NCBI GenBank assembly: GCA_947588685.1
Contig: CANPYM010000001.1
Span: 64,479 to 128,478, forward strand
DNA from: an uncultured Bacilli bacterium
GTDB lineage: Bacteria; Bacillota_I; Bacilli_A; RF39; UBA660
Reading direction: 5' to 3'
Length of the DNA: 64,000 nucleotides
Shown: positions 1 through 7,965 of the stretch, in pieces
Layout of the letters: each line of letters opens with the position of its first letter
How positions within the stretch are numbered: the stretch's first letter is position 1
Program-made: the position numbers and the translations under genes
Notes under the pieces: model-generated
What the model was told of the DNA's origin: nothing
Database searches by the model: none
The model's input: the letters and a program-made list of their open reading frames with translations, nothing else

Positions 1-604
1 ATTTATCCTTTAAAGACATTTTAGGATCTAATAATTTAGCAAATTCGACAAAATCTTTAGCTTCTAAAGCTTTATTGTCGACACCCATCGCTGCTAATTC
101 TTTTCTTGATTGTTCTTGCTTTCGATATTCAGCCAATTTCATAAATGTTAAGTTTTCTCGTTTAGATCTTTCTTTATTCGCTAAACGATCTACCTCACGA
201 ACAACTTCATCGAAACCATCTTCAATTATGTCCTTAGCATCTTTTTCAGCTAAAACATCAAGATCATCATCATTTTGTGATGATTCATAATTTGGGATAT
301 CTATGCCTTTCTTTGCATAAAAATCCTTAAATTGGTCAGCTAGTTGATTTAAATCATCAACTCCTGTTCCTTTTTTTAGTACAGATTCTAAATTTCCATA
401 CTTTGAATCATATTCCTTCCTAATTTTCGCCTCTCGACGACGAATCCTTTTATCAAGGATTTCATTTAATTCCTCGGAAGTATATAATTTCTCTGGCATT
501 TTTTCTTCTAGTGTGCTCTCACTATCATCCGTTTCTTCTGTAGTTGGCTCTTCTACATTTTCAGTATTATTTTCTAATACAGATTCTTCGTTTTCTTCAA
601 ACAT
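1..604 (-). CDS. Phage scaffold (capsid assembly) protein, partial
   Basis: Reading frame opens with ATG at 604 behind a good GGAGG Shine-Dalgarno and runs off the left edge of the window (201 codons seen). It begins with an acidic low-complexity stretch rich in Glu, Asp and Thr, followed by a charged helical segment (LYTSEELNEILDKRIRRREA) and further coiled-coil-like sequence. This is the usual layout of phage scaffold proteins of the DUF4355/GP20 type, which guide capsid assembly and lie just before the major capsid gene. Position after the portal gene supports this. The exact family cannot be settled without a profile search. Confidence 0.75.
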   Translation of the reverse strand, partial: MFEENEESVLENNTENVEEPTTEETDDSESTLEEKMPEKLYTSEELNEILDKRIRRREAKIRKEYDSKYGNLESVLKKGTGVDDLNQLADQFKDFYAKKGIDIPNYESSQNDDDLDVLAEKDAKDIIEDGFDEVVREVDRLANKERSKRENLTFMKLAEYRKQEQSRKELAAMGVDNKALEAKDFVEFAKLLDPKMSLKDK

Positions 605-681
605 AAATCCTCCTATTTTTTTATTGTGGGCTTGCTTCCCAACTCCACATCTTTTTTGATAAGGTCATAAGGCTTGGACCA

Positions 682-990
682 ATAAAAAACTCGATAAAAA
701 TATCGAGTTAATAATCATTGTTTACTGGCACAACAATTAAAGCCTCTATAAATCCCTTACTATAAGTAAAGGACTACAGCTACCGATAAATCGGTGCTAG
801 GACATATCCTACACTTGGTAGGTATGTTTAGTGCCTTTTATAAGCACTGTGAAGATAATAGGACTCCAACCTATACTAGGATAGTTTAACTCTCTATCCC
901 ACCCTTATGTCTAAATCCATAAGTTTCGAGAGGGTGTCAGCCTCCTGTTCTATCGCTATTGAACATATATCTTCACACTACCTATAAAGT
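682..990 (-). ncRNA. Structured RNA in phage head operon, ends in terminator
   Basis: A 375-base gap between two head-region genes is filled with strong inverted repeats on the leftward strand. In order: a hairpin over the stop codon of the upstream gene (CACTAC/GTAGTG), a tRNA-like domain (851..974), then hairpins AGTGC/GCACT, ACATACCTAC/GTAGGATATGT, ACCGAT/ATCGGT and TCCTTTACT/AGTAAGGGA, and finally a terminator (AACTCGATA, 4-nt loop, TATCGAGTT, then a U run) at 682..709. No reading frame fits here. The scaffold gene starts 78 bases after the terminator with its own ribosome binding site. Large ornate RNAs such as GOLLD and ROOL are known from phages, but this one is shorter and I do not recognise its family. 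Confidence 0.65.
851..974 (-). ncRNA. tRNA-like domain (GAC in anticodon position)
   Basis: Acceptor-like stem GAAGATA (974..968) pairs with TATCTTC (857..851). A D-arm follows: GTTC, loop AATAGCGATA, GAAC (964..947). An anticodon-like arm has a five-pair stem and loop CTGACAC (940..934), with T before GAC. The T-arm is ATAGG, loop TTGGAGT, CCTAT (874..858). Oddities: three rather than two bases between acceptor and D stems, a 54-nt variable region (928..875) with its own hairpins, no CCA, and the D-loop GG replaced by GC with T-loop C56 replaced by G, which would keep a 19-56 pair in flipped form. It may be a degenerate tRNA-Val or a tRNA mimic; competing pairings exist in the variable region. 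Confidence 0.45.
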
Positions 991-1323
991 AGTGTTTTTA
1001 AAATAGTTTTCAACTATTTCATGAATAATATCATGAGAACATGCACTAATATCACATAAGTTTTCAAGATTTAATGTTTCTAGTTCAAACAAATAATTAT
1101 ATATATAGCAATGCATTAGTTCATGAAGCAAAGTTTGACGTTTCTGGTCTCTATGCATATCTTTATCAAGATATATTACTTGATTTTTCGTAAAAGTAGA
1201 TCCAAAATATTGCCCATAATTTTCAACTTTGCCGTCATAATCTTTTAATATTTTTTTCATTTCATCTTGACTTATTTCTAATATTTTCCATTCACGATTA
1301 TTCATTCTAAATGAATAAGGCAT
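982..1323 (-). CDS. Small zinc metallopeptidase-like phage protein
   Basis: 113 residues. The segment LLHELMHCYI carries the HExxH zinc-binding motif (HELMH) with a following region compatible with a third ligand, as in ImmA/IrrE-type and other minimal gluzincin-like peptidases. The start has a strong GGAGG site and touches the portal stop (shared base at 1323), so it is co-translated with the head genes. Position in the head operon rather than next to the repressor argues against a repressor-cleaving ImmA role; prohead processing or lysis-related roles are possible but not shown. Its stop codon lies in the first hairpin of the downstream structured RNA. Confidence 0.6.
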   Translation of the reverse strand: MPYSFRMNNREWKILEISQDEMKKILKDYDGKVENYGQYFGSTFTKNQVIYLDKDMHRDQKRQTLLHELMHCYIYNYLFELETLNLENLCDISACSHDIIHEIVENYFKNTTL

Positions 1324-3065
1324 TAAACTTCCTCCATTTCTTCATCTGGTAATTGATTATCTGATTCTGAATTAATTGCCTCTGCTTGTATAGCATCAGC
1401 AATTTGACCAGTTTGTGACTTCAAATCGCTATTAATAAATTGACTTGCTCTTTGTTGCATCAACTGAGCTTTACTATTAATAATTGCAATTTTTTGTTGC
1501 TCTTCTTCCATTAATTTGACAGCTTGTTCAAGTTTTTTCTTTGGCATTGTTGATGTATCATCCAACAAATTAACATATATTTTTAATTCAGATAATTTTT
1601 GAATATTAAACATACCAGCTCTTAGCATATTTTCAATACTTAATTCCTGTGCATATCTATCATATGGACTTCTTGGCGTTATATCGATTTTTACTGATGC
1701 TTGCAAAGCCTCAAGTTCAGTTTTAGATACTTTCTCTAAAACAACTTTTTCTTCACCAGTATTTTCATCTTTAACGACATTTTCTAAAGTTAATTCATCA
1801 TTATTTGCCTTTAAAATATCCAACCAAATACGAGCTAAATCCTCAAGAAAGTTTTTATAACTTTCTTTTTGTTCCGTCATTGGGCTTTGAGCTGCATTTT
1901 GAATAGCTAATATTGCCTTGCCTGATGCAGTTTCTGGATTAACCTGACCAGTCGCGATATCACCTGCTCCGGCTAAATCTCTTGTAACTTGAATCAAATC
2001 ATCTTGCAATTGTTTTACATCTGGTGACATTTGTGACGGTGGAATACGATATAAAACTTTAGCTACATCATCAACGCCCATTCCTGCATCAACTTTAATC
2101 AAACCTCCAACACGATTAATTGCATCTAAGTTTTTAATTTTAGTGACATCTGCAATCGTTTGTGGATATGCTTGATTCTTAACTGTCATAACTCTTCGCA
2201 TTTCAGTTCTATTGACTTCTATTTGATTTGGAATTAAATATCTAACTTCGCATTCGCCTCGTGAAGAGCCTTCTTTTTCTTCCCACAAATAATGAGCTAC
2301 AGGATATAATGAAGTTCCATTATCGGCTTCTTCTTTTATCGTTACATATCTTGATGCAACGCTATAATGAACAGTTCCGTCTTTCTTATACATTTTAATC
2401 AAGATAGTGACACGATCATTTATTTCTTCCTTTGCTTCTTTTGATGAAGTGTCAAATGTATCATTATCACCAATAATCATATCCAATTTATCTTCTTGTA
2501 AGCCTAATGATTTTGCATAAGCTCTTGCATTAGAGATACTCATTCTTTTCCTAATGATGATATAAGGTTGAGACTGGATATCGTCATTATTTTCATCGCC
2601 ATAATAAATATCTACCTTTTTAATAATTTCATTTTCCGGCATTTGTGTCAAAGGATTATAACTAACATAAATAATTCCCTCATCGTTAATGGCTGCATCC
2701 TTAGTAGCTCTTCTGCCCTTATAATCCATTTTGTCTTTTTCCCATATTGCTGATGCTTTTCTGTTTAGCATCTCACAAATCTTCTCAGCGCGAGGACGGA
2801 AGTCTATATTTTCAAAGTTTTGACTAGAATAAACAATTGAATACAAATTGTCATGAATTATTCCGACTTTATAACGAACTATTGGCTTTATAAAGTTTTT
2901 TTGAACAGGTTCAATATCTCCTAACTTAGCATGATCCCACTGATTCCCATTATAAAAACGATAATTTTTTTCGGCATCACTATAAACATGCCAAAGATGA
3001 AAAAAGTTTCTTCCTTTTTCATAAAGCTCCCATATTGGTGTTTCTTTTATTTGTTCAATATCCAT
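1323..3065 (-). CDS. Phage portal protein
   Basis: 580 residues, directly downstream of terminase. The portal forms the dodecameric ring at the capsid vertex through which the terminase pumps DNA. Sequence features fit the P22/SPP1-like portal fold: an N-terminal alpha-rich part starting with a YEKGRNFF segment, a central part with KNQAYPQTIADVT and GVDDVAKVLYRIPP, a typical helical stretch around VTRDLAGAGDIATGQ ('stem/crown' region with ETASGKAILAIQNAA) and a C-terminal coiled region rich in Gln. Order TerS, TerL, portal is the standard packaging module. Confidence is high for the role, lower for the exact portal family. Confidence 0.88.
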   Translation of the reverse strand: MDIEQIKETPIWELYEKGRNFFHLWHVYSDAEKNYRFYNGNQWDHAKLGDIEPVQKNFIKPIVRYKVGIIHDNLYSIVYSSQNFENIDFRPRAEKICEMLNRKASAIWEKDKMDYKGRRATKDAAINDEGIIYVSYNPLTQMPENEIIKKVDIYYGDENNDDIQSQPYIIIRKRMSISNARAYAKSLGLQEDKLDMIIGDNDTFDTSSKEAKEEINDRVTILIKMYKKDGTVHYSVASRYVTIKEEADNGTSLYPVAHYLWEEKEGSSRGECEVRYLIPNQIEVNRTEMRRVMTVKNQAYPQTIADVTKIKNLDAINRVGGLIKVDAGMGVDDVAKVLYRIPPSQMSPDVKQLQDDLIQVTRDLAGAGDIATGQVNPETASGKAILAIQNAAQSPMTEQKESYKNFLEDLARIWLDILKANNDELTLENVVKDENTGEEKVVLEKVSKTELEALQASVKIDITPRSPYDRYAQELSIENMLRAGMFNIQKLSELKIYVNLLDDTSTMPKKKLEQAVKLMEEEQQKIAIINSKAQLMQQRASQFINSDLKSQTGQIADAIQAEAINSESDNQLPDEEMEEV

Positions 3066-3077
3066 AATTCACCTTCT

Positions 3078-3341
3078 TTATTCAACATCTTTTTGATTTG
3101 CTCCAGTTCCATCATAGTTTTCTATATTTTGCATAATAATACTCGATTTTCTAAGTTCTTCAGCTTGCTGATGCTGTGCAACCTTATTTGAATGAATCTT
3201 AATTGGATTAAGTGTTGGGATTTTCATCTTAGGTCCTTCTATTGACTGATTAGTTAATAATTTTTGTGCCAATCTACACGCAATAAAAAAGCATATCAAA
3301 TTAGACATGCTTACTATTAAAACAATTAAAATAATTTCCAT
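3078..3341 (-). CDS. Small membrane-anchored phage protein
   Basis: 87 residues. Residues 1 to about 20 form a hydrophobic helix (IILIVLIVSMSNLICFFIAC), followed by a basic and polar tail. It sits between the terminase and portal genes with a good GGAGG site nine bases after the terminase stop region. I do not recognise a family. A one-helix inner membrane protein at this position might be a superinfection-exclusion or membrane-tethering factor, but nothing in the sequence proves it. Confidence 0.6.
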   Translation of the reverse strand: MEIILIVLIVSMSNLICFFIACRLAQKLLTNQSIEGPKMKIPTLNPIKIHSNKVAQHQQAEELRKSSIIMQNIENYDGTGANQKDVE

Positions 3342-3350
3342 TGGTTCCTC

Positions 3351-5153
3351 CTAAACAATTGTCATTTCTTCACCATAATCATAACTTTCAGCATTTGAAC
3401 GTTCTGTATTAAATCTAAATGTTGGATTACTTATAATCGGCTCCTCGTTAAATATAACTTGATCTTTAATGTGATGAGCAATTGCAAGTCCCATCATTTG
3501 ATCATCATGTCCACCCTCTGGAGCTTCTATCCTATTATTCTCATTTTTTATAATTGATAGCAGTTCTTCCAAGGTATCTAAATCATTAATTAACTCTGGA
3601 TGATTTCTAACAATTTCAACAAGCCTACTAAGTATAACAGGTCTTGTTATTTGTGTCGTTTTAAATCCAAATTTCTTTTCTTTTTTCTTTGTATAATAAT
3701 CAGTATGTTCTCGAACATATTGATTATAATAACCTAGTTCTTGAAGTTTTATTACTGGATATGTATCAAAATTAGTTTCAATTCCAATTAAGGCATTGTT
3801 ATAATACTTTCCTAAACAATACATTTGCTTTGTATACAGATCAGGATCAAATTGATGCTTTAATACAGCTGCTTGATTTCCAGTTCTTGCATCTAACACA
3901 TGCCCTGTATAATAATCAGATCCATCACCAGCTGTATCGCCACCAATACAATATTTTGTAATATGTGGTGTATCTGGTAATTGATATATCTTTATAAATC
4001 CGTTTCTATCATTAACCCATCTAATATTTGATATTTGATAGCCATAAGGTTTAGTTTCATCATAGTCATATTCAAAATATCCAATTTTAAGTGGTTTACT
4101 TAAACTTGATATTCTGTTTGCAATAGTTTCACTATCAAAGGCTGGATTTCCACTCATCAAAAAGGCTTCTTTTGGAAAACATGGATATTCTTGTTTGATT
4201 AAATCTTTATCGATATATCCTTCATATTTTTTAAAGTACCAATAAAGCTGTTCTGGAATTAATTTATATGAATCTTTCAATAATCTTAGTCTTTCCCAAA
4301 TCCACTCATTTTTTAATTCTATTTTCTTGAGAAAAGATTCTTTTTCTGCTTCTGATGGAAAATCTAAACGATACTCTGTTGTTTTCCACCATTCAAAGAA
4401 AACATTTATGTAAGATCCACTGTCCCATAATTTTTGATAATCATTATAACCATTGGCTGTTGTTTCATAAAACTCTAGGCAACCTTTTGTAAAAGCTTCA
4501 CCTATTGCTGCTAAAATTGATGACATACCATTCTTCCAGAAAGCACATTCGCTACCGTGAAAAAAGTTTATTGTTCTTGAACGTCCTACATTATCAGTAG
4601 CTGTATCAACTTCCCAACTAGAGTTTAAAACTTCAAACATAAATTGTTTTTTATTATTAAACTTTTCTGTTGGCTTCAATTTTTCTGGTAACTGAGAAAA
4701 AGGATATTTGGCCTTATTTTGAAATATAACTTCTGCGTTCTTTGCAACATCAGCAAGTGTAAATCCTGAAAAGTTTGGATTTAATAAAGAACAACTTAAT
4801 TGATAAGCTGTTAAAAATGATGTTATTCCTTGTTGACGACCCTTTAAAATTAAAAAGGCGAGTCTTGTAATTAACCCATCTTTATATTTTTGCTTATTAT
4901 CGTTAATTATTTCGCATAAAGCTTTCTGAACTTCATTCAAGAAAAAAGGAACAACATTTTGTTCCTTATCAACAATAACAAATTCAAGTTCAATGAATTT
5001 TTCTGGATATAATCTGATTTCATCTAACAATTCTTTATGGTCATAAATCTCATTGGCAATAGCTGAACGGAGCTTATTATCAAACTCTAAGTCCTTATCC
5101 TGCTTCCACTTCTCTTTTCGGATGTTGATAAGTTCATCAATCGTATAACTCAT
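3351..5153 (-). CDS. Terminase large subunit
   Basis: 600 residues; ATPase motor and nuclease that packages DNA. The ATPase part has a variant Walker A region (LKGRQQGIT, about residue 103) and an acidic Walker B-like stretch (HGSECAFWKN). The C-terminal nuclease shows the first acidic motif in GGDTAGDGSDYYTG and later conserved Asp residues (GIETNFDTYP, EGGHDDQMMG), the RNase H-like set of metal ligands. The length matches the family. The start overlaps the end of the small subunit by four bases (ATGA), typical of coupled terminase genes. Confidence 0.93.
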   Translation of the reverse strand: MSYTIDELINIRKEKWKQDKDLEFDNKLRSAIANEIYDHKELLDEIRLYPEKFIELEFVIVDKEQNVVPFFLNEVQKALCEIINDNKQKYKDGLITRLAFLILKGRQQGITSFLTAYQLSCSLLNPNFSGFTLADVAKNAEVIFQNKAKYPFSQLPEKLKPTEKFNNKKQFMFEVLNSSWEVDTATDNVGRSRTINFFHGSECAFWKNGMSSILAAIGEAFTKGCLEFYETTANGYNDYQKLWDSGSYINVFFEWWKTTEYRLDFPSEAEKESFLKKIELKNEWIWERLRLLKDSYKLIPEQLYWYFKKYEGYIDKDLIKQEYPCFPKEAFLMSGNPAFDSETIANRISSLSKPLKIGYFEYDYDETKPYGYQISNIRWVNDRNGFIKIYQLPDTPHITKYCIGGDTAGDGSDYYTGHVLDARTGNQAAVLKHQFDPDLYTKQMYCLGKYYNNALIGIETNFDTYPVIKLQELGYYNQYVREHTDYYTKKKEKKFGFKTTQITRPVILSRLVEIVRNHPELINDLDTLEELLSIIKNENNRIEAPEGGHDDQMMGLAIAHHIKDQVIFNEEPIISNPTFRFNTERSNAESYDYGEEMTIV

Positions 5154-5491
5154 TTAATATCTTTCAATAAGTCCTCTAACTTGCAATCAGCGTTAGCAAC
5201 TTTTTCAATAGGTTTCTCGCCAATTGTATCTCTTATTGTGATAAAGGCATAAGTGTCACCCTTAGCTGCTTTTTTAACTAGAGCTGTACTAATTCGTTTA
5301 TTATAATTCTTAGAAGATAGGATAGCAATAAGCTCGTTGGCTAGAGTTTTTCGTTCTCTTGCTTTGGCTTGTGAGGCCTTTCCAGCTTTAGAAGCCCATT
5401 CTCGACGTTGTTCCGGAGTCGTATTTTGATATTGAACAAGGTTTTGAATATTCCCTTTTCGTTTACCTTTTTTCTTTGTTTTACTTGCCAT
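5150..5491 (-). CDS. Probable terminase small subunit
   Basis: 113 residues, very basic N-terminus (KTKKKGKRKG), followed by a helical region with TPEQRREWASKAGKASQ and a C-terminal part DTYAFITIRDTIGEKPIEKV. Placement immediately before and overlapping the large subunit, and a DNA-binding type composition, point to the DNA-recognition subunit. The start chosen is ATG at 5491, eight bases after AGGAAG; an in-frame GTG three codons upstream lies inside that ribosome binding site and is less likely. Sequence similarity to a named TerS family is not evident to me, so the call rests mostly on context. Confidence 0.7.
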   Translation of the reverse strand: MASKTKKKGKRKGNIQNLVQYQNTTPEQRREWASKAGKASQAKARERKTLANELIAILSSKNYNKRISTALVKKAAKGDTYAFITIRDTIGEKPIEKVANADCKLEDLLKDIK

Positions 5492-5512
5492 TTTTAACAC
5501 TTCCTATTTCAT

Positions 5513-5545
5513 CAAAAAAAGCCCTAATTTCGGACTTTATTTTTT
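5513..5545 (-). terminator. Terminator between late regulator and terminase
   Basis: Leftward strand shows AAAGTCC, loop GAAATTA, GGGCTTT followed by a run of Ts. An opposite T run also exists on the other strand, so it can act both ways. It would separate early transcription from the packaging operon and makes an antitermination or separate late promoter likely. Confidence 0.6.
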
Positions 5546-5610
5546 TGACATATAACTTTTCGAATTATTTTTTTTAAACTCTTACGCTTACAATATACCA
5601 CAAATTGAAA

Positions 5611-5650
5611 GTATCATCAAGTATCATTTGGTATCATTTGGTATCATCTT
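5611..5650. repeat. Four 10-bp direct repeats (GTATCATxxx)
   Basis: Four head-to-tail units with exact 10-base spacing: GTATCATCAA, GTATCATTTG, GTATCATTTG, GTATCATCTT. They overlap the last codons of the late regulator gene and lie about 120 bases upstream of the small terminase gene. One unit per helical turn suggests a cooperative DNA-binding site, for example a packaging initiation (pac/cos) site for the small terminase or an operator of the late promoter. Confidence 0.7.
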
Positions 5651-6061
5651 TTGCAAAAATTCAATTTCGGAAGTTTTTTTTAATCGTTTGGTGTGCGCAA
5701 TTGAAAAAGATAATGCCTTTGCGACCTTTGAAATTGGCATGAAGTCTAAATAATAAAATTGAATTATTTTTCTACTTCTTTTTTTTGAAAGACGTTCTAT
5801 TTCTTTCATATGAGTTTCTCGAAGATGATTTTTCTCTAACTCTTTTTTTTCAATTTTTCTTTCTAACTTGAATATTTCATCAAGATGATCTTCAATGCCA
5901 ACATGATGAGAAGAAGACTTAATAAAATCTTCATATGTTTGTCCAGAAATATCGTACAGCTTATCTTTTTTAAATTGTAGTTCGAAAAACATTGATTTTA
6001 TATCTTCGCAAACTTCAAAATATTTTTTAAAATGATTTTTTAATATATTTTCTTCATTCAT
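5624..6061 (-). CDS. Phage late transcription regulator (RinA/ArpU-like)
   Basis: 145 residues. A charged N-terminal helical half is followed by a sigma-70 region-4-like helix-turn-helix: KIIQFYYLDFMPISKVAKAL plus SFSIAHTKRLKK. This is the layout of RinA/ArpU/DUF1492 proteins, which switch on the packaging and structural operon in Gram-positive phages and lie just upstream of terS. The start chosen is ATG at 6061, five bases after AGAGGTG; an in-frame GTG at 6067 is part of that site. The gene end is built from the 10-bp repeats described separately. Confidence 0.75.
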   Translation of the reverse strand: MNEENILKNHFKKYFEVCEDIKSMFFELQFKKDKLYDISGQTYEDFIKSSSHHVGIEDHLDEIFKLERKIEKKELEKNHLRETHMKEIERLSKKRSRKIIQFYYLDFMPISKVAKALSFSIAHTKRLKKTSEIEFLQKMIPNDTK

Positions 6062-6317
6062 AACCACACCTCTTTCTATTCAAAATCATTCCTTAAAATC
6101 GTTTTTTTCTCTTTCTTGATAATCTTATATTATCAATAATCAAAAATTTTTTAATAAAGTCTTTAATTTTAAAGGCTAAAATTATATTTTTTATAAGAAA
6201 ATAGTTTTTATACTTTTTTAATGTTTTTTTGCTCAACTTTTTAAAGGTTTTTTAAATAACATTTTTTCTAAAATGATCATTTCAAATTAGACTTTATTAT
6301 TGCACAATTCGAAGCAA
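6062..6317 (-). promoter_or_regulatory. AT-rich leader with operator-like palindrome
   Basis: A 256-base gene-free stretch ahead of the late regulator. It contains a perfect palindrome TTGATAAT-ATAAG-ATTATCAA (6116..6136) and a weak leftward promoter candidate (TTGAGC, 18 bases, TATAAA near 6210 to 6240). Extremely AT rich. It probably controls expression of the late regulator; no reading frame is convincing. Confidence 0.4.
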
Positions 6318-6524
6318 TCAGTTAACCTCTAAAATAAGTCTATCAGCTAAAATATTTCTATATTCAATCATGCAATCTCTTTGGTTCAACAGTAATTCTT
6401 TTTTTCGCTCTAATTTTTCATTTTCTTCTTTTGTTTTTGGCATGTTATCCAAAAGATCATTTAATCTACCAATTTTTTCTGACAAGTCTATTAATTCTTC
6501 TATCATTCTCTCTTTATAATTCAT
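6318..6524 (-). CDS. Small coiled-coil phage protein
   Basis: 68 residues, almost wholly charged heptad-like sequence (MIEELIDLSEKIGRLNDLLD, then EENEKLERKKELLLNQRDCM), predicting one long coiled coil. Good GGAGG site. Small proteins of this sort are common in early regions of Firmicutes phages; no function can be assigned. Confidence 0.7.
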   Translation of the reverse strand: MNYKERMIEELIDLSEKIGRLNDLLDNMPKTKEENEKLERKKELLLNQRDCMIEYRNILADRLILEVN

Positions 6525-6535
6525 ATAAATACCTC

Positions 6536-6748
6536 CTATTCATGATAATTTATTCCTTTATCATCATCATCTAAGCAAACTAAAACTTTATAATTTCCAA
6601 TACGAGATTTTGACATTTTCTTTAAATGTGCTGGTGTTTGATAGTAAAGCACCGTTTTTTTTGTAACACCTAGATATTTAGCAATTTCCGTTATTGTGCC
6701 GATAATTAATAATTTTTCTCCTTTATACATTGCATATTCTTTAGCCAT
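6536..6748 (-). CDS. Small HTH phage protein
   Basis: 70 residues. The stretch IGTITEIAKYLGVTKKTVLY is a helix-turn-helix of the type seen in short phage proteins that read 'GTxxEIAxxLGVSxxTVxxY', followed by a beta-rich tail ending in an Asp run (CLDDDD). A DNA-binding or regulatory role is likely. Its start overlaps the end of the upstream gene by eight bases, so the pair is translationally coupled. Confidence 0.72.
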   Translation of the reverse strand: MAKEYAMYKGEKLLIIGTITEIAKYLGVTKKTVLYYQTPAHLKKMSKSRIGNYKVLVCLDDDDKGINYHE

Positions 6749-7016
6749 AAAATCCCGACTCCTTACATTGCTGAATTATCGCCTCTAACTGATTCAAAGG
6801 GATACTCTTTGGATAAAAAGTATAATCATGATGTAAATTGAAATAATCATCATAACATCCAATACGAACTTCTCTCTTAACAATCCAAAATTCATAATAT
6901 GAATAAACATTTCTAGACTTTTTCTTAACATACTCAATAAGATAAATATCATCTTTATCATTTTTGTAAATGATTTGTTTATATCCACACTTAGAAAACA
7001 TTTCTTTAGCATTCAT
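6741..7016 (-). CDS. Hypothetical phage protein
   Basis: 91 residues, rich in Tyr and Lys, with EYVKKKSRNVYSYYEFWIV in the middle and a C-terminal PKSIPLNQLEAIIQQC. Shape resembles small early proteins of Firmicutes phages (beta strands then a helix). No function recognised. An AAAGGAA site precedes ATG 7016. Confidence 0.65.
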   Translation of the reverse strand: MNAKEMFSKCGYKQIIYKNDKDDIYLIEYVKKKSRNVYSYYEFWIVKREVRIGCYDDYFNLHHDYTFYPKSIPLNQLEAIIQQCKESGFYG

Positions 7017-7022
7017 TATTCA

Positions 7023-7304
7023 TTATTCCTTTGGCATTTCATAAACCGTAGTATTTTCTACTAAACATGGATACCCATCACTATCCCATTGAAGTATATT
7101 ATTTTCTAATTTGTTTTGTATATTATTTAGTACTTCCAACGCTCTTTCTTTTGAACTGTAAGCGCCTAATGTAAAAGATGTATTCATTTTAAAAGTAAAC
7201 AATCTTCTTGCTTCATTTATTTTTCCATCATTTTCACAACCTAAACTAATATTATCAATTTTCATTAAAAACTCTCTATCTTGACTTCGTATCCATAAAT
7301 TCAT
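7023..7304 (-). CDS. Hypothetical phage protein
   Basis: 93 residues; sequence LWIRSQDREFLMKIDNISL and LGAYSSKERALEVLNNIQN suggest a small alpha/beta protein. Similar short proteins ('YxSKERAxEVL') occur in early operons of Firmicutes phages; no function known to me. The upstream ribosome binding site is weak, so translation may be coupled to the preceding gene whose stop is two bases away. Confidence 0.65.
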   Translation of the reverse strand: MNLWIRSQDREFLMKIDNISLGCENDGKINEARRLFTFKMNTSFTLGAYSSKERALEVLNNIQNKLENNILQWDSDGYPCLVENTTVYEMPKE

Positions 7305-7306
7305 AG

Positions 7307-7714
7307 CTAATTATTCACCACCTTATAACAATAGTTTTCAAATTGTTCTTTAGTTAATATTGTTTCAATTTCAGAATCAAAATATATATGTTCATCTACT
7401 GTTTCAATTCCATCATCTACTTCATTAACACCAGTATCTGCATCATCATCAATATACTCAAAATTACAATTAATTTTTTCTACTCTGCTGCCGTTAACAT
7501 AATCTCCAACTTCAATTAAATCGATAATACAAGGACTTGCTTTTAAAACAACATCTTCAATTTCACAATCAAAAACAACATCTGCTATATCACCAGTCCA
7601 TAACTCACCATCCAACTTATCAAATTCATGGAGATTGTTAACGTTATCATAATTTCCTAAATATTTTGAAATGCCTAATGGTGTCCTAACATACATGCCA
7701 GATTTTAATTTCAT
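7307..7714 (-). CDS. Hypothetical phage protein (acidic, SH3-like start)
   Basis: 135 residues from ATG 7714, which has a clear GGAGA site; the longer frame to 7795 would start inside the upstream gene. Begins LKSGMYVRTPLGISKYLG, a strand-rich module seen at the start of several phage proteins, followed by a very acidic region (DDDADTGVNEVDDGIE). No function recognised. Confidence 0.68.
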   Translation of the reverse strand: MKLKSGMYVRTPLGISKYLGNYDNVNNLHEFDKLDGELWTGDIADVVFDCEIEDVVLKASPCIIDLIEVGDYVNGSRVEKINCNFEYIDDDADTGVNEVDDGIETVDEHIYFDSEIETILTKEQFENYCYKVVNN

Positions 7715-7757
7715 TTTGCGTCTCCTTTCACATAGTCTAGAACTACTTGAAAATCCA

Positions 7758-7964
7758 CTATTGTTTTTTAAAAAATGAAATTTCCCAACCATCATTAGTT
7801 GTTTTTCTTATTTCACATATTTTACCTTTACATTGTTTTATCTTATCTTCCAAAAGAGAAATAAGTTGTTGTTTTTCACATTGTAGTTTATATATTTCTT
7901 CAACAAAATGTATTCTTCTATATTGTTCTGTTCTTTTATAAATTTGTTCTATATCTTCTACCAT
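7758..7964 (-). CDS. Small coiled-coil phage protein
   Basis: 68 residues from ATG 7964, nine bases behind GGAGG; an upstream in-frame start would include the ribosome binding site. Charged helical sequence (KLQCEKQQLISLLEDKIKQC) predicts a coiled coil. No family recognised. Confidence 0.62.
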   Translation of the reverse strand: MVEDIEQIYKRTEQYRRIHFVEEIYKLQCEKQQLISLLEDKIKQCKGKICEIRKTTNDGWEISFFKKQ

Positions 7965-7965
7965 T

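Noticed and set aside
682-990. Group I or II intron in the head operon
   Set aside because: No split exon is seen: both neighbours have normal starts and stops, and the typical P7 and domain V sequences are not recognisable.
5611-5650. Simple slippage microsatellite
   Set aside because: Could be, but the last three bases of each unit vary while GTATCAT is constant, which fits a binding site better.
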